Source: Paenibacillus mesophilus (lineage in GTDB: Bacteria > Bacillota > Bacilli > Paenibacillales > NBRC-103111). Taken from it: a stretch of 64,000 nucleotides of DNA. Position 1 is the first letter of the stretch. The number at the start of each line of letters is the position of its first letter. A model generated the notes under the pieces. That model was given only the letters and a program-made list of their open reading frames with translations, had not been told where the DNA came from and ran no database searches. The stretch lies in the NCBI RefSeq assembly GCF_005938385.1, contig NZ_VCRA01000006.1, forward strand, positions 248,001 through 312,000. The letters are read 5' to 3'. Shown piece by piece: positions 44,479-52,221 of the stretch. The translations under genes and the position numbers were made by a program.

Positions 44479-44953
44479 TGAACACCTTTGTTTTCTGTTT
44501 TAATTGTCGTGATTAATATCTCTCTATTTTAGCAGACTTTATTAAGGTTGTTGACAATCCTGGCCAATTCATTGAACTGCCCGTCCAGAGCGGGTTTCAT
44601 CCATTATAGATATACTACATCACCTCACAAGAAAAAGAGTTGAAAAAAAGATGTTCTCTGTCAGGTTTTGACATGAGGACATCTAAATTTGAATTTCTAT
44701 CACATAAAATTTAAGCGAACCTGCCACATCTCAATCATTTTCGAACCATCAATATGACCGTCTCCACAGGTATGCGGGAACGAAGGCTAGTTTGCTCCCT
44801 TCCGCCGCGGTGGGCTAAAGCCTGGATTTATAAGGATTTTCTCTATTCTCACATGGTTCCGTTTGTATGCTGTCTTGGTCACATTCATCCCTAATTCGTC
44901 CCCAACTAGAATGCTATTACTGTCTTAAATAGTAAATGGAGTAGGACTTAGGC
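44479..44953. other. 475-bp gene-free stretch with third attachment-type repeat
   Basis: No gene supported. It contains the rlmD-type tail (44735-44784). On the minus strand just upstream of that repeat (44855-44905), VGDELGMNVTKTAYKRNHV can be read; GDELG-type tails occur at the ends of phage integrases, so this may be an integrase scar, but the frame is short. Confidence 0.35.
44735..44784 (-). repeat. rlmD 3'-end-type repeat, diverged third copy
   Basis: Contains GTATGCGGGAAC (44770-44781), shared with the 2845 and 23008 repeats. On the minus strand FPHT is followed, after a one-base shift, by VETVILMVRK and TGA at 44735. FPHT-x-HVETV-x-L is again the RlmD C-terminal motif, here from a more distant sequence. 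Confidence 0.6.
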
Positions 44954-45313
44954 CTATCTCAATGGGAATGAAACATTCTCCATTAGGTTTATGACATAAA
45001 CTTCCTCAATATTAGGAGTTAGTTCGACAATAACCGTATCCTTAATCACAAAACGAACGATTCCGCTGACTCGATGCTCAAATGAATCATAAATACGACC
45101 CGCACTTTTGCATCCTTTGGGTACAGTATGTGTGCTGTTAGCAACATAACCGATTTTACCGATTGGAGGAATCTCCGCCTTGATAGCTTCTTGATCATGT
45201 GGATTATCCGGATCCTTAAGAAGATGTACGAGCTGCCCGGGCTTCAAGAAACTCGTTCCATAATAATGGGCCATGCCCGTAATCGCTACGTAAGTTGGAA
45301 GTTCCAACTCCAT
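44954..45313 (-). CDS. stand-alone HIRAN-domain protein
   Basis: 119 residues: VAITGMAHYYG, then KPGQLVHLLKDPDNPHDQEA and IGKIGYVANSTHTVPKG match the HIRAN fold, a small beta domain that binds single-stranded DNA ends and is usually attached to helicases such as HLTF/Rad5 or to nucleases. Here it stands alone, with a C-terminal VRFVIKDTVIVELTPN strand pair. GAGAGAGGTG directly upstream of ATG 45313. The function of single-domain HIRAN proteins in bacteria is unclear; its position in a nuclease-rich stretch suggests DNA repair or defence. Confidence 0.8.
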   Translation of the reverse strand: MELELPTYVAITGMAHYYGTSFLKPGQLVHLLKDPDNPHDQEAIKAEIPPIGKIGYVANSTHTVPKGCKSAGRIYDSFEHRVSGIVRFVIKDTVIVELTPNIEEVYVINLMENVSFPLR

Positions 45314-45389
45314 ACACCTCTCTCTACTAAGATATCCTTATTTTAAAACTACGTATGGACAACTGGATGTCAGCGAATATACGTTCTAT

Positions 45390-45429
45390 AAAAAAGAAAT
45401 ACCTCGCTTTTAATTCCGCAAGGTATTTC
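45390..45429 (-). terminator. terminator after the 117-aa gene
   Basis: Stem GAAATACCT (45396-45404) / AGGTATTTC (45421-45429), extended by GC pairs, followed on the minus strand by TTTTTTATAG. It is 13 bp beyond the stop of the 45442 gene. Confidence 0.85.
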
Positions 45430-45441
45430 ATTCATTATGAT

Positions 45442-45780
45442 CTATAGTGTTACCTGGCTCGAAAGTGCATCTGCAATTAATCCGTAAATGTAAACCGTAT
45501 TGACAGATTTACGTACTGCTTCTTGACTTACAGACGAACCATTAAGCCGTAATTGATAATAAGGATATATCCTATCGAACTCGTCAAACGAAATCGTCCT
45601 GGGCATTTTCAAAGTTGAACTTGGGGCGTTATCTTTGGCCTGACTGATTATGACTATATTTCCATCCGTGCTAATTCGAAACCACAAAGGTGCCCTCTTG
45701 TTTTGTGGAACAGTATGAATTTCAAATTCTTGAATTTTAGCCCGTTCGATAATTTGATTCCACGCCTCAGATGAAAGCAT
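45442..45780 (-). CDS. hypothetical protein, about 112 aa
   Basis: Starts best at ATG 45780, because TTGGAGGCTACAATT gives GGAGG eight bases upstream; an in-frame TTG at 45795 lies within that site. A soluble alpha/beta protein with LWFRISTDGNIVIISQAKD, SFDEFDRIYPYYQLRLNGS and a C-terminal TVYIYGLIADALS. Unknown family, recalled loosely from small accessory proteins in Paenibacillus. It has its own terminator. The YIYG segment resembles the fragment at 41834-41974. Confidence 0.65.
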   Translation of the reverse strand: MLSSEAWNQIIERAKIQEFEIHTVPQNKRAPLWFRISTDGNIVIISQAKDNAPSSTLKMPRTISFDEFDRIYPYYQLRLNGSSVSQEAVRKSVNTVYIYGLIADALSSQVTL

Positions 45781-45946
45781 AATTGTAGCCTCCAATGCTT
45801 CGTCGGTTACTTCTTCATTATTTCTGATACATTTTCTTCAAGGCTGCCATCATCCTTCTGATCCTTCATTGCGGATGAACAAACAGCTCTTCTTCCTTGA
45901 TGTAACGGGCTACTTCCTGGGATACCTTAGTAGTGGGACCGTTTCC

Positions 45947-46632
45947 TTAACTGTTCTTTTTCGCCTTCTCTACGTGCTCCGCTCGAACTTTAACATCCGT
46001 AATATTGATCCCATTAACTTTCTCGAACACGAGTTGGATGTCTTCTGGAGTAAGGACTGGTGTGGAAAGTTCCGCCTTAATGCGTTGCATTTTCCGGTTA
46101 ATAAACTCAGATAGCTCAACATCGTAGACGATAAACTCATCGGAATGAATTTTCCGTAGTTCCGGGTCAATACTGAATCTACATCTCATGGTAAAAGAGA
46201 TCATGGATATGTATCTTGCCGTTTTAAATCCATCAAGATGAGATTCAAGTGCTTTCATATGTCCATAGTTTTGCATGAGGGGATTATACATTTTGAACCT
46301 GTTGCTAACGCTCCAGTATTTATCACTGCGGCCTCCCTTAATTTCTCCGTTATAATTTTTCGTTTCTATGACGAAGAGTTCATAAGACGAGATCACGAGA
46401 TGATCGATCTGGGATAGCCCGAACGCGATTTGGAATTCGGGATTAATAGATCGCTTAAATATTTGCAGTCCTTTGGCAATTGATCCAATTGAATGTTTAT
46501 TTTATGCTCACCTAATTCGCCAATTCGTGTTGATTCAATCTTTTTCTGCTGCGGTTTCGCGGAAGACTTTTTCGGTACAGCGGTTTTCTTGGGAGTCTTT
46601 TGTTTGAATAAGGCCAATATTTTGCTTAACAT
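45947..46632 (-). pseudogene. NERD-domain nuclease-related gene, frameshifted
   Basis: The first part, ATG 46632, has a basic N-terminus and IGELGEHKINIQLDQLP, then runs into TGA after SRSGYPRSIIS. The next frame, from about 46396, continues QIDHLVISSYELFVIETKNY, GEIKGGRSDKYW and RYISMISFTMRCRFSI, a NERD nuclease-like domain with the D...E-T-K active pattern. One missing base near 46413 (GGCTAT-CCCAG) explains the break, so the ancestral protein was about 228 residues. Either decay or a sequencing error; a single event. Confidence 0.8.
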
Positions 46633-46971
46633 CTCTACAGCTCCTCTTGTTAGTGAGTGACTTCCTCCAGCTATTCACTCCGCACCCCAGCATAAAGTTC
46701 TCGGTGAGATTTATAGGAAAATTGTACCATACAAAATCCTTAAGGAGTCAAAAAAGGTATCCGGAATCGGCAGAGACGAAGAAAGTCCTAGACGAGATGT
46801 TTAAAACGTATAGTTGAAAACAAACCGTCACCAATAAAGAACTGACACTAAATGAATGTAATCGAAAATCCCAACACTCACGACAATTCACCCCTGTGAC
46901 AAACATCACATCCACCACCCCACCCCGCCACTATGATAAAATGAACAGAAACGCATGAAAGGGGCGGAACC
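46633..46971. other. 339-bp intergenic region with putative FNR/CRP-type promoter
   Basis: Holds the upstream region of the minus-strand NERD gene and the promoter region of the plus-strand gene at 46972. Apart from the FNR/CRP-type box (46895-46910) and a TATGAT -10 (46932-46937) nothing distinctive is seen. Confidence 0.5.
46895..46937 (+). promoter_or_regulatory. putative FNR-box promoter
   Basis: TGTGA-CAAACA-TCACA (46895-46910) is a perfect palindrome matching the Bacillota FNR/CRP-family consensus. A -10 TATGAT lies at 46932-46937, placing the box centre at about -41.5 from a start near 46944, the classical activator position. Suggests oxygen- or redox-dependent expression of the 101-aa gene. 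Confidence 0.55.
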
Positions 46972-47277
46972 ATGGGACACTTACGGGAACATCTCGTATA
47001 TTTCAAAGTCATTCGCGAGCAGGAAACGAATGTGCTGAGAGGGCTTATTTACTTGGAGGAGGGTCGACAGCCGACGATGGAGGACTTCGTGCGCTGTTTG
47101 CGGGAATGCGGGCACAAGGTGCAGCTTGAGAACGAGAAGCAGTTTATTTTCCGCGCTGTCGACGATTCGGGCAAAGAGTATTGGATCGACGTGCTGGAGA
47201 ACTACCGGAAGTCGGACAGGGATGGTGACGCCGAGAGTTTGTCCAGAAGCTTCATCAAGCAGGACCCGCAGTTGTGA
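46972..47277 (+). CDS. hypothetical protein, 101 aa
   Basis: Good ribosome site GAAAGGGGCGG before ATG 46972. A soluble protein: LREHLVYFKVIREQETNVLR, then EGRQPTMEDFVRCLRECGHK and FIFRAVDDSGKEYWIDVLEN. Has Cys residues but no CxxC metal site. No family recognised. Monocistronic, flanked by the FNR-type box upstream and a bidirectional terminator downstream. If the promoter reading is right it is induced on oxygen limitation, but its role is unknown. Confidence 0.65.
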   Translation: MGHLREHLVYFKVIREQETNVLRGLIYLEEGRQPTMEDFVRCLRECGHKVQLENEKQFIFRAVDDSGKEYWIDVLENYRKSDRDGDAESLSRSFIKQDPQL

Positions 47278-47291
47278 ACCGGGGAAAACGA

Positions 47292-47338
47292 AAAGCCAAG
47301 AATTCGGGTCGCCGGCAGGCGAAGCGGTTCTTGGCTTT
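47292..47338. terminator. bidirectional terminator
   Basis: 11-bp perfect arms AAAGCCAAGAA (47292-47302) and TTCTTGGCTTT (47328-47338) between the convergent genes at 46972 and 47347. T-rich on the plus strand (TGTTTT) and A-rich upstream, so it can work both ways. Confidence 0.8.
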
Positions 47339-47346
47339 GTTTTCGC

Positions 47347-48276
47347 TTATTGGCCCTTCCGATTCGTCACGCCAAACGGAATATGGACGGACGGCACAAT
47401 TCTCGCGACGCCCTCTATGTGCCCGACTTGATCGTCGAAGAAAATATGAGGCTTGTAGATTCGCAGCACTCTTCCTTTATCGATCCCACCCAGGAAGAAC
47501 GCTTCGTCTATGCGTATATCCGAGCCTCTAAGGGTCGTGATGACTCTTTCGTGCGCCGGGGCGTTCCTCGCGGTGGCGATGGCGATTCGGATTTTGGGCC
47601 GATAATCGGGATTGTGCCGATTGATGTCCAACTCTCTCTTCTGGAGCTTGGAGATTTCGGTCAAGAACCGATAGAGCGGTCCGGCCGGAAGCGGTTCTGC
47701 CGCCTTCTGCCTCTCATGATCGTGGAACGACTCCAATGCCCCTTCCTGTTGAAAAACGGTTTCGGCCGAATCGTCCGCTATGACCCCGTCGAAATCGAAT
47801 GCGAGCCGAAGCTCCTGGTCGTCGTCATCGTCGATGTAATCGGTCGGGTACATGCATCCGGCCGGAAAGCCGCGCTCCACCGCTTGCTTTACATCCGCAG
47901 GATTGCCGGAAAGGAACAGGGACGCATTGAACGCCTCCATGTACTGGAACGGATTGCTCCCCGCCACGAACACGGCCCGGCTAATCGGCAGCTTATAATG
48001 ATCGATCGATTTGAACACTCTGAGCCCCGTGTCCGGGTCGTTTCGCGACAACAAGACGACTTCGACGGGCTGTTCTTGCGGAGTATTGATGCCTAGCAGT
48101 CTTTTGATCAAGGGAAAGGCGACTCCTTTACCCAACGTTACATGCTCATGCTCTCTCTGGTATTTCCTGTACTCCTCTTCCCCCCGGTCTTGAAACACTT
48201 GATCCGACTCGGATAAATCGAAGAGGGCGCTGGATGCGACGGCGACTACGAATTTGTTCTCGATCTGGTAAGCCAT
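47347..48276 (-). CDS. 5'-nucleotidase, cytosolic cN-I type
   Basis: 309 residues from ATG 48276, with GGAGGAGGAG upstream; the 48321 start is less well placed. Matches the 5'-nucleotidase 1A family: VVAVASSALFDLSESDQVF, VVLLSRNDPDTGLRVFKSI, FNASLFLSGNPADVKQA and LAFDFDGVIADD (HAD nucleophile motif D-x-D). It dephosphorylates nucleoside 5'-monophosphates, IMP/AMP-type, in the cytosol. Convergent with the 46972 gene across a shared terminator; apparently monocistronic. Confidence 0.88.
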   Translation of the reverse strand: MAYQIENKFVVAVASSALFDLSESDQVFQDRGEEEYRKYQREHEHVTLGKGVAFPLIKRLLGINTPQEQPVEVVLLSRNDPDTGLRVFKSIDHYKLPISRAVFVAGSNPFQYMEAFNASLFLSGNPADVKQAVERGFPAGCMYPTDYIDDDDDQELRLAFDFDGVIADDSAETVFQQEGALESFHDHERQKAAEPLPAGPLYRFLTEISKLQKRELDINRHNPDYRPKIRIAIATARNAPAHERVITTLRGSDIRIDEAFFLGGIDKGRVLRIYKPHIFFDDQVGHIEGVARIVPSVHIPFGVTNRKGQ

Positions 48277-48335
48277 GACAGCACTCCTCCTCCTTCGAAT
48301 AGTTCGTCTTTCCCGGTTCACTAGGCCTAAATCTA

Positions 48336-49355
48336 TTATAGGATTTGATCGATCGGCATGGAAGCGCGGCTATGCTCGCGGCGTATCCAGCTTCGAGCCG
48401 TATGATGGGCCAGATGGTAGTACGAATTGCGTTCCCGCCCTATATAGGTGACGGAAAATACGGTTCTGGGATAACGAATGGCGGCCAGCATCATAAGATC
48501 CTTTATTTTTCGCACCATTTCCCTAAACGAAGGGTGTTCTCCTCCACCGCGAATCAATGTGTCAATATACGAAATATCCGTCAAAATTTTCACCAGCTTC
48601 TGCCTGCCGACGACTTGGCGCATATTCTCCCCGACCAGAACATGGAGCGCGTAACGGATAGCGAGCAATTCCCCGAAGACGGAGTTGGCCGGTTTATCGA
48701 CATGAAACAGCTCCGCTTGGGCAGTCGCTTTATCGTTTTCTACCAGAACAATCCCGACCCCATGGAGTAAAGGCTCGTACACGGAAGCATCGCAATACAC
48801 GGTCAGCGTCCGATAACCGCTTCGATATTTACGTTTGTGCGTACCGGGGAACGACGATTCGGCCGCCTTGTGCAGATACGAATAGCCGAGTGCTTTGTGA
48901 CACTCCTTGCATACATAGTGCATGTTGAAAGGGGTTTTCTTCCCCCCGCGTTCCTTCGGGGTAATCAAGGCCGCCAATATTCCCGGATTGCCGCATAGCT
49001 GACAAAGGGAGTTTTCCCGCTCCCGTATGTAATCGTACAATTCGCTTTCGCTGTAAAGCTCGACGATGGCATCACGCCCCGCCATCCGGGCCCGCCCTTC
49101 GCGAACGTACGCTTTTGTGCGTTTGACGGCCAGCAGCTGGGATGCACCGTTTTTATAATGAAACGCGACAAGCCCGTTATTTCCTTTCAACGAAGCCGTT
49201 CCCCGGTTGTAGACATCGCTTTTGTAGGCGTAACAGCGTTTTCCCGCCATTTTGCATGCGTTGCATAGCCTAGCCCTCTCAGACGTGTACTCGCTCTTCA
49301 AACGCTTACATCCGCATCGGCTGCACGTTCTGCCAAGTGCGATGCCCATGTTCAT
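48336..49355 (-). CDS. RNase H-like protein with zinc-ribbon and HNH-like zinc site
   Basis: 339 residues. N-terminus CSRCGCKRL and CNACKMAG form a treble-clef or zinc-ribbon pair; residues about 118-155 hold a second Cys cluster CQLCGNPG...YVCKECHK. The C-terminal 150 residues look like an RNase HI fold: TVYCDASVYEPLLHGVG (first catalytic Asp), FGELLAIRYALHVL (Glu), KILTDISYIDTL (Asp) and TYIGRERNSYYHLAHHTA. Such viable triad residues suggest RNA-DNA hybrid cleavage, but the zinc additions are not usual. GAAGGAGG upstream of ATG 49355. Distantly a possible competence or plasmid-type factor; role unknown. Confidence 0.75.
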   Translation of the reverse strand: MNMGIALGRTCSRCGCKRLKSEYTSERARLCNACKMAGKRCYAYKSDVYNRGTASLKGNNGLVAFHYKNGASQLLAVKRTKAYVREGRARMAGRDAIVELYSESELYDYIRERENSLCQLCGNPGILAALITPKERGGKKTPFNMHYVCKECHKALGYSYLHKAAESSFPGTHKRKYRSGYRTLTVYCDASVYEPLLHGVGIVLVENDKATAQAELFHVDKPANSVFGELLAIRYALHVLVGENMRQVVGRQKLVKILTDISYIDTLIRGGGEHPSFREMVRKIKDLMMLAAIRYPRTVFSVTYIGRERNSYYHLAHHTARSWIRREHSRASMPIDQIL

Positions 49356-49536
49356 TCGGAACCGTCCTCCTTCTCGAGACTTTCATCGATAGGGTCATTA
49401 TGACAAGAGGACGTGACAATAGGCTGTCAGCGAATGTATGTTTGGCCTTCACGGCAGCCTCCTTACAAGATCATTGATCGTTTATGCATCAGGATGTAGG
49501 CATCTTTGGTTCAACTTATAGCGGATGGGGTTATTT

Positions 49537-49570
49537 TTTTACCGTACTTTTACCGTTTCTTTGGTATACT
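49537..49570 (+). promoter_or_regulatory. promoter with direct-repeat response-regulator box
   Basis: Direct repeat TTTTACCG (49537-49544 and 49548-49555), period 11 bp as for OmpR/PhoB-type regulators, then -10 TATACT at 49565-49570. It lies about 40 bp before the response regulator start and is repeated at 51647-51679 before the PspA operon, which points to autoregulation. Confidence 0.7.
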
Positions 49571-49608
49571 AACCTATTATTGCGAATGTAGCGGCGGTGA
49601 GCGTAAAC

Positions 49609-50289
49609 GTGAATATTTTGTTGGCGGAAGATGATAAGAAGCTCGGCAAGCTTATTAAATACATGCTGGAGAATAAGGGCGGCTATCACGTCGATTGGGT
49701 GGAGAATGGCGAGGATGCGCTCGATTATGCCCGTGGATCGGCTTACGATGTGCTCATCCTGGACTGGATGATGCCGCTCATGGACGGGGTCGACGTCTGT
49801 AAACGGCTGCGGGGCGACAATTATGGACAAGCCATCGTCCTCTTGACGGCTAAGGATTCGCTGCAGGACAAAATTTTCGGTCTCGATGCAGGAGCCGACG
49901 ACTACCTGACGAAGCCCTTCGAGATGGATGAGCTGCTCGCTCGTCTCCGTGTGCTGGCACGACGGAATTTTGCCCCGAGGCAATCGGATATTGTGACGTT
50001 CGGGCATTTCACGCTCAATCGCACCTCACACCAGCTATCGCGAAACGGTGCGGAAATTCAGCTTAGCCCGAGGGAGTATCAGCTGCTTGATTTCTTCCTG
50101 CAGAACACCGGCAATGTGCTGACGAGAGAGGCGATTCTTAATCGCATCTGGGGGCTCGGCAGTGATGTCTCCTACAAAAATGTCGATGTTACCGTGAAGA
50201 TGCTCCGGGACAAGCTGGATGATTCCGGGGGAGAACCGGTCATTCACAGCATCAGGGGGGTAGGCTACCGGTTTGAAATGGACGCTTAA
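49609..50289 (+). CDS. OmpR-family response regulator
   Basis: 226 residues from GTG 49609 (GGTGAG seven bases upstream); an in-frame GTG at 49597 would add SVNV. Receiver domain: AEDD (6-9), phospho-acceptor Asp52 in LDWMMPLMDG and LLTAKDS; C-terminal winged helix with LSPREYQLLDFFLQNTGNV and VTVKMLRDKLDD. Overlaps the kinase gene by 17 bases. The TTTTACCG direct repeat before its own promoter and before the next operon suggests it binds there. In Bacillota such systems paired with PspA-like genes respond to envelope stress. Confidence 0.93.
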   Translation: MNILLAEDDKKLGKLIKYMLENKGGYHVDWVENGEDALDYARGSAYDVLILDWMMPLMDGVDVCKRLRGDNYGQAIVLLTAKDSLQDKIFGLDAGADDYLTKPFEMDELLARLRVLARRNFAPRQSDIVTFGHFTLNRTSHQLSRNGAEIQLSPREYQLLDFFLQNTGNVLTREAILNRIWGLGSDVSYKNVDVTVKMLRDKLDDSGGEPVIHSIRGVGYRFEMDA

Positions 50290-51583
50290 AAAAGGGAAGA
50301 AGCGCGACTTATTCCAATACACACACAGGAAACTCACGGTTACCTACACGTGGCTCATTATTCTGTTTCTGGCGTTATTCTCGATCATCGTATCGCTCTT
50401 CTTCATTTTCATGGCGTACCGGGAGCAGAGCAATTCGCTCCGCTCGACCATGTATGCGACCGAGGACGGCCGTGTTGTCGTTCCGGATTTGGAGAACAGC
50501 CGCAGCGATGATTTGTACTTCTTCTATGTACTGGATAATCGCGGTCAAGTGCTTGCTCAGAGCGATGCAATCCCGCAGCTTAGCGACCGCAATAGGGCGG
50601 AGATTGAAGGGTGGCAGCCAAACCGGGATACGTTCCGTTTACGCTGGCAGCCCGAACAACAGCAACGCTATGGGGATCTTCTGATCCGGACGGATGACCG
50701 GCTGCTCTTCGTAGGCGCGCATCCGATTCTGACGACGAATGGACCGGCTACGATCTATGCAGCGAAGGATGTCACGTTTTATTGGGATATACTCCGCAAT
50801 CTGCTCATCGTGTTCATCATTATTCTTATTCTTTTCATTCTTGCGGCCGTCAAGCTCAGCTCCTCGATGTCCAAAAAAGCGATGATTCCGATTCAGCAAT
50901 CGTTTAGGCAGCAGCAGCAATTTCTGGCGGATGCTTCTCATGAGCTGAGGACGCCGCTAAGCATTATGAACACGTCCCTCGATGTAATTGAGCTGGAGAA
51001 CGGGGATACCATTACGCCGTATTCGAAGGAAGTCGTTTCGGATATGAAGGAAGAGATTGGCCGGATGAGCCGCATGGTGCAGCATCTGCTCATGCTTGCC
51101 CGGTCCGACGCAGGCTCCGTCGAGTTCGAAATGGGTGCTTTCGACATTGTGCCGAGGCTCCGCCAGTGGGTGCTTGCCTTCGAAGGCGTTGCTCAGAAGA
51201 AGGCGATCAAGATGAGGACGATGCTGCCGGATACGCTGACCGTGAAGGGCGATCCGGAGCGACTGAAGCAGTTGGTCTATATCCTCTTGGATAATGCGAT
51301 CAAGTACACGCCTGAGGAAGGCAAGGTAGACGTTGGTCTGGACCCTAACCCGAAGCAGTGGCGGATCATTGTCCGGGACAGCGGCATCGGCATTGCAGAA
51401 GCGGATCAGCCGCGCATCTTCGACCGGTTTTACCGGGTCGAGAAGCATCGCTCTCGTGAAGAAGGCAGCGCGGGGCTTGGACTCGCGATTGCGAAGCAGA
51501 TCGTTATCGCCCATCGGGGCTCGGTTGTGCTCGAGAGTACTCCTGGGAAAGGAAGTACGTTTTCGGTAGAGTTTCCCGTTTAG
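50273..51583 (+). CDS. sensor histidine kinase, envelope-sensing
   Basis: 436 residues. TM1 about 25-49, extracytoplasmic sensor loop 50-172, TM2 about 172-192, H-box FLADASHELRTPLS with His223, then HATPase motifs LDNAIKYTPEEG, RDSGIGI, DRFYRVEKHRSREEG and GLGLAIAKQI. No recognisable PAS. TTG start at 50273 overlaps the regulator gene, with GGGGGGTAGG upstream. A terminator follows the stop. Together with the regulator it should control itself and the adjacent small-membrane-protein/PspA operon through the shared repeat. Confidence 0.93.
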   Translation: MKWTLKKGKKRDLFQYTHRKLTVTYTWLIILFLALFSIIVSLFFIFMAYREQSNSLRSTMYATEDGRVVVPDLENSRSDDLYFFYVLDNRGQVLAQSDAIPQLSDRNRAEIEGWQPNRDTFRLRWQPEQQQRYGDLLIRTDDRLLFVGAHPILTTNGPATIYAAKDVTFYWDILRNLLIVFIIILILFILAAVKLSSSMSKKAMIPIQQSFRQQQQFLADASHELRTPLSIMNTSLDVIELENGDTITPYSKEVVSDMKEEIGRMSRMVQHLLMLARSDAGSVEFEMGAFDIVPRLRQWVLAFEGVAQKKAIKMRTMLPDTLTVKGDPERLKQLVYILLDNAIKYTPEEGKVDVGLDPNPKQWRIIVRDSGIGIAEADQPRIFDRFYRVEKHRSREEGSAGLGLAIAKQIVIAHRGSVVLESTPGKGSTFSVEFPV

Positions 51584-51603
51584 CACACGAAGAAGGCGAG
51601 CGG

Positions 51604-51642
51604 CCCTTACTCTTTGTAAGATGAAGAGCAAGGGAATTTTTT
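51604..51642 (+). terminator. terminator after the kinase gene
   Basis: Stem CCCTTACTCTT (51604-51614) / AAGAGCAAGGG (51624-51634) with a nine-base loop, followed by TTTTTT (51637-51642). It lies 20 bp after the kinase stop, before the second regulated promoter. Confidence 0.88.
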
Positions 51643-51646
51643 GCCC

Positions 51647-51679
51647 TTTTACCGTACTTTTACCATTGTTCCGTATAGT
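51647..51679 (+). promoter_or_regulatory. promoter of the PspA operon with the same direct repeat
   Basis: TTTTACCG (51647-51654) and TTTTACCA (51658-51665), 11-bp period, then -10 TATAGT at 51674-51679, 9 bp after the box. The layout equals the one at 49537, so one regulator probably drives both operons. Confidence 0.7.
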
Positions 51680-51725
51680 TGGTACTGTAGAGTCAAGAAC
51701 ACGACTAGGAAAGGATGATTAAAGC

Positions 51726-52220
51726 ATGAGTCGCATTAGACCTTGGGTGAAAAAAACGCTGCTTGTATCCGTCATCATCGTAGCTGTCGGAGCCGGCTTA
51801 AGTGTGATGGCTGGTGAGTTTCGAGGTGGGCGTGATGTAACGAAAGTTGTGAGGGTTAGTCAGGAATTTCATGGCAGACCTGCAGGCGACATGAAGGTTG
51901 AGATAAGAGGCGGCGAGAACACGGCTGTGCTGGCGCAACGCGGTGAAGATGCAACCGTGCCAATACCGCCGATTCCGCCGATTGCGCCGGTGCTTCGAGA
52001 CGGCGGCATACACATTGAGGGTTATGAGCATGGTGTTGGTCCTGGCGTAGCGGTGGGCGGAACGATTCTAATCGCCGGACTTATCTTGTTCTGGATGAGC
52101 AAGCGAGGCAAACGATCGAGAGTCGCGGATGGGGCGAATGTGCTTGCAAGCATCCCGTCGGCATCGGACTTCCTGGACCAATGGGAAATTCAGCAAAATC
52201 AAACGAAGGAGTCGAAGTAA
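51726..52220 (+). CDS. small membrane protein of the PspA operon
   Basis: 164 residues with an N-terminal TM or signal (LLVSVIIVAVGAGLSVMA, about 12-29), an extracytoplasmic segment with a Pro-rich repeat TVPIPPIPPIAPV (about 78-90) and a second TM (VAVGGTILIAGLILFWM, about 108-124), then a basic cytosolic tail KRGKRSR. Ribosome site AGGATG before ATG 51726. No family recognised, but its place between the two-component genes and PspA suggests a partner that senses or docks PspA at the membrane. The stop is two bases from the next start. Confidence 0.75.
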   Translation: MSRIRPWVKKTLLVSVIIVAVGAGLSVMAGEFRGGRDVTKVVRVSQEFHGRPAGDMKVEIRGGENTAVLAQRGEDATVPIPPIPPIAPVLRDGGIHIEGYEHGVGPGVAVGGTILIAGLILFWMSKRGKRSRVADGANVLASIPSASDFLDQWEIQQNQTKESK

Positions 52221-52221
52221 G

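Noticed and set aside
47350..48096. 248-codon plus-strand frame
   Set aside because: Antisense to the 5'-nucleotidase, which has clear family motifs and an RBS.
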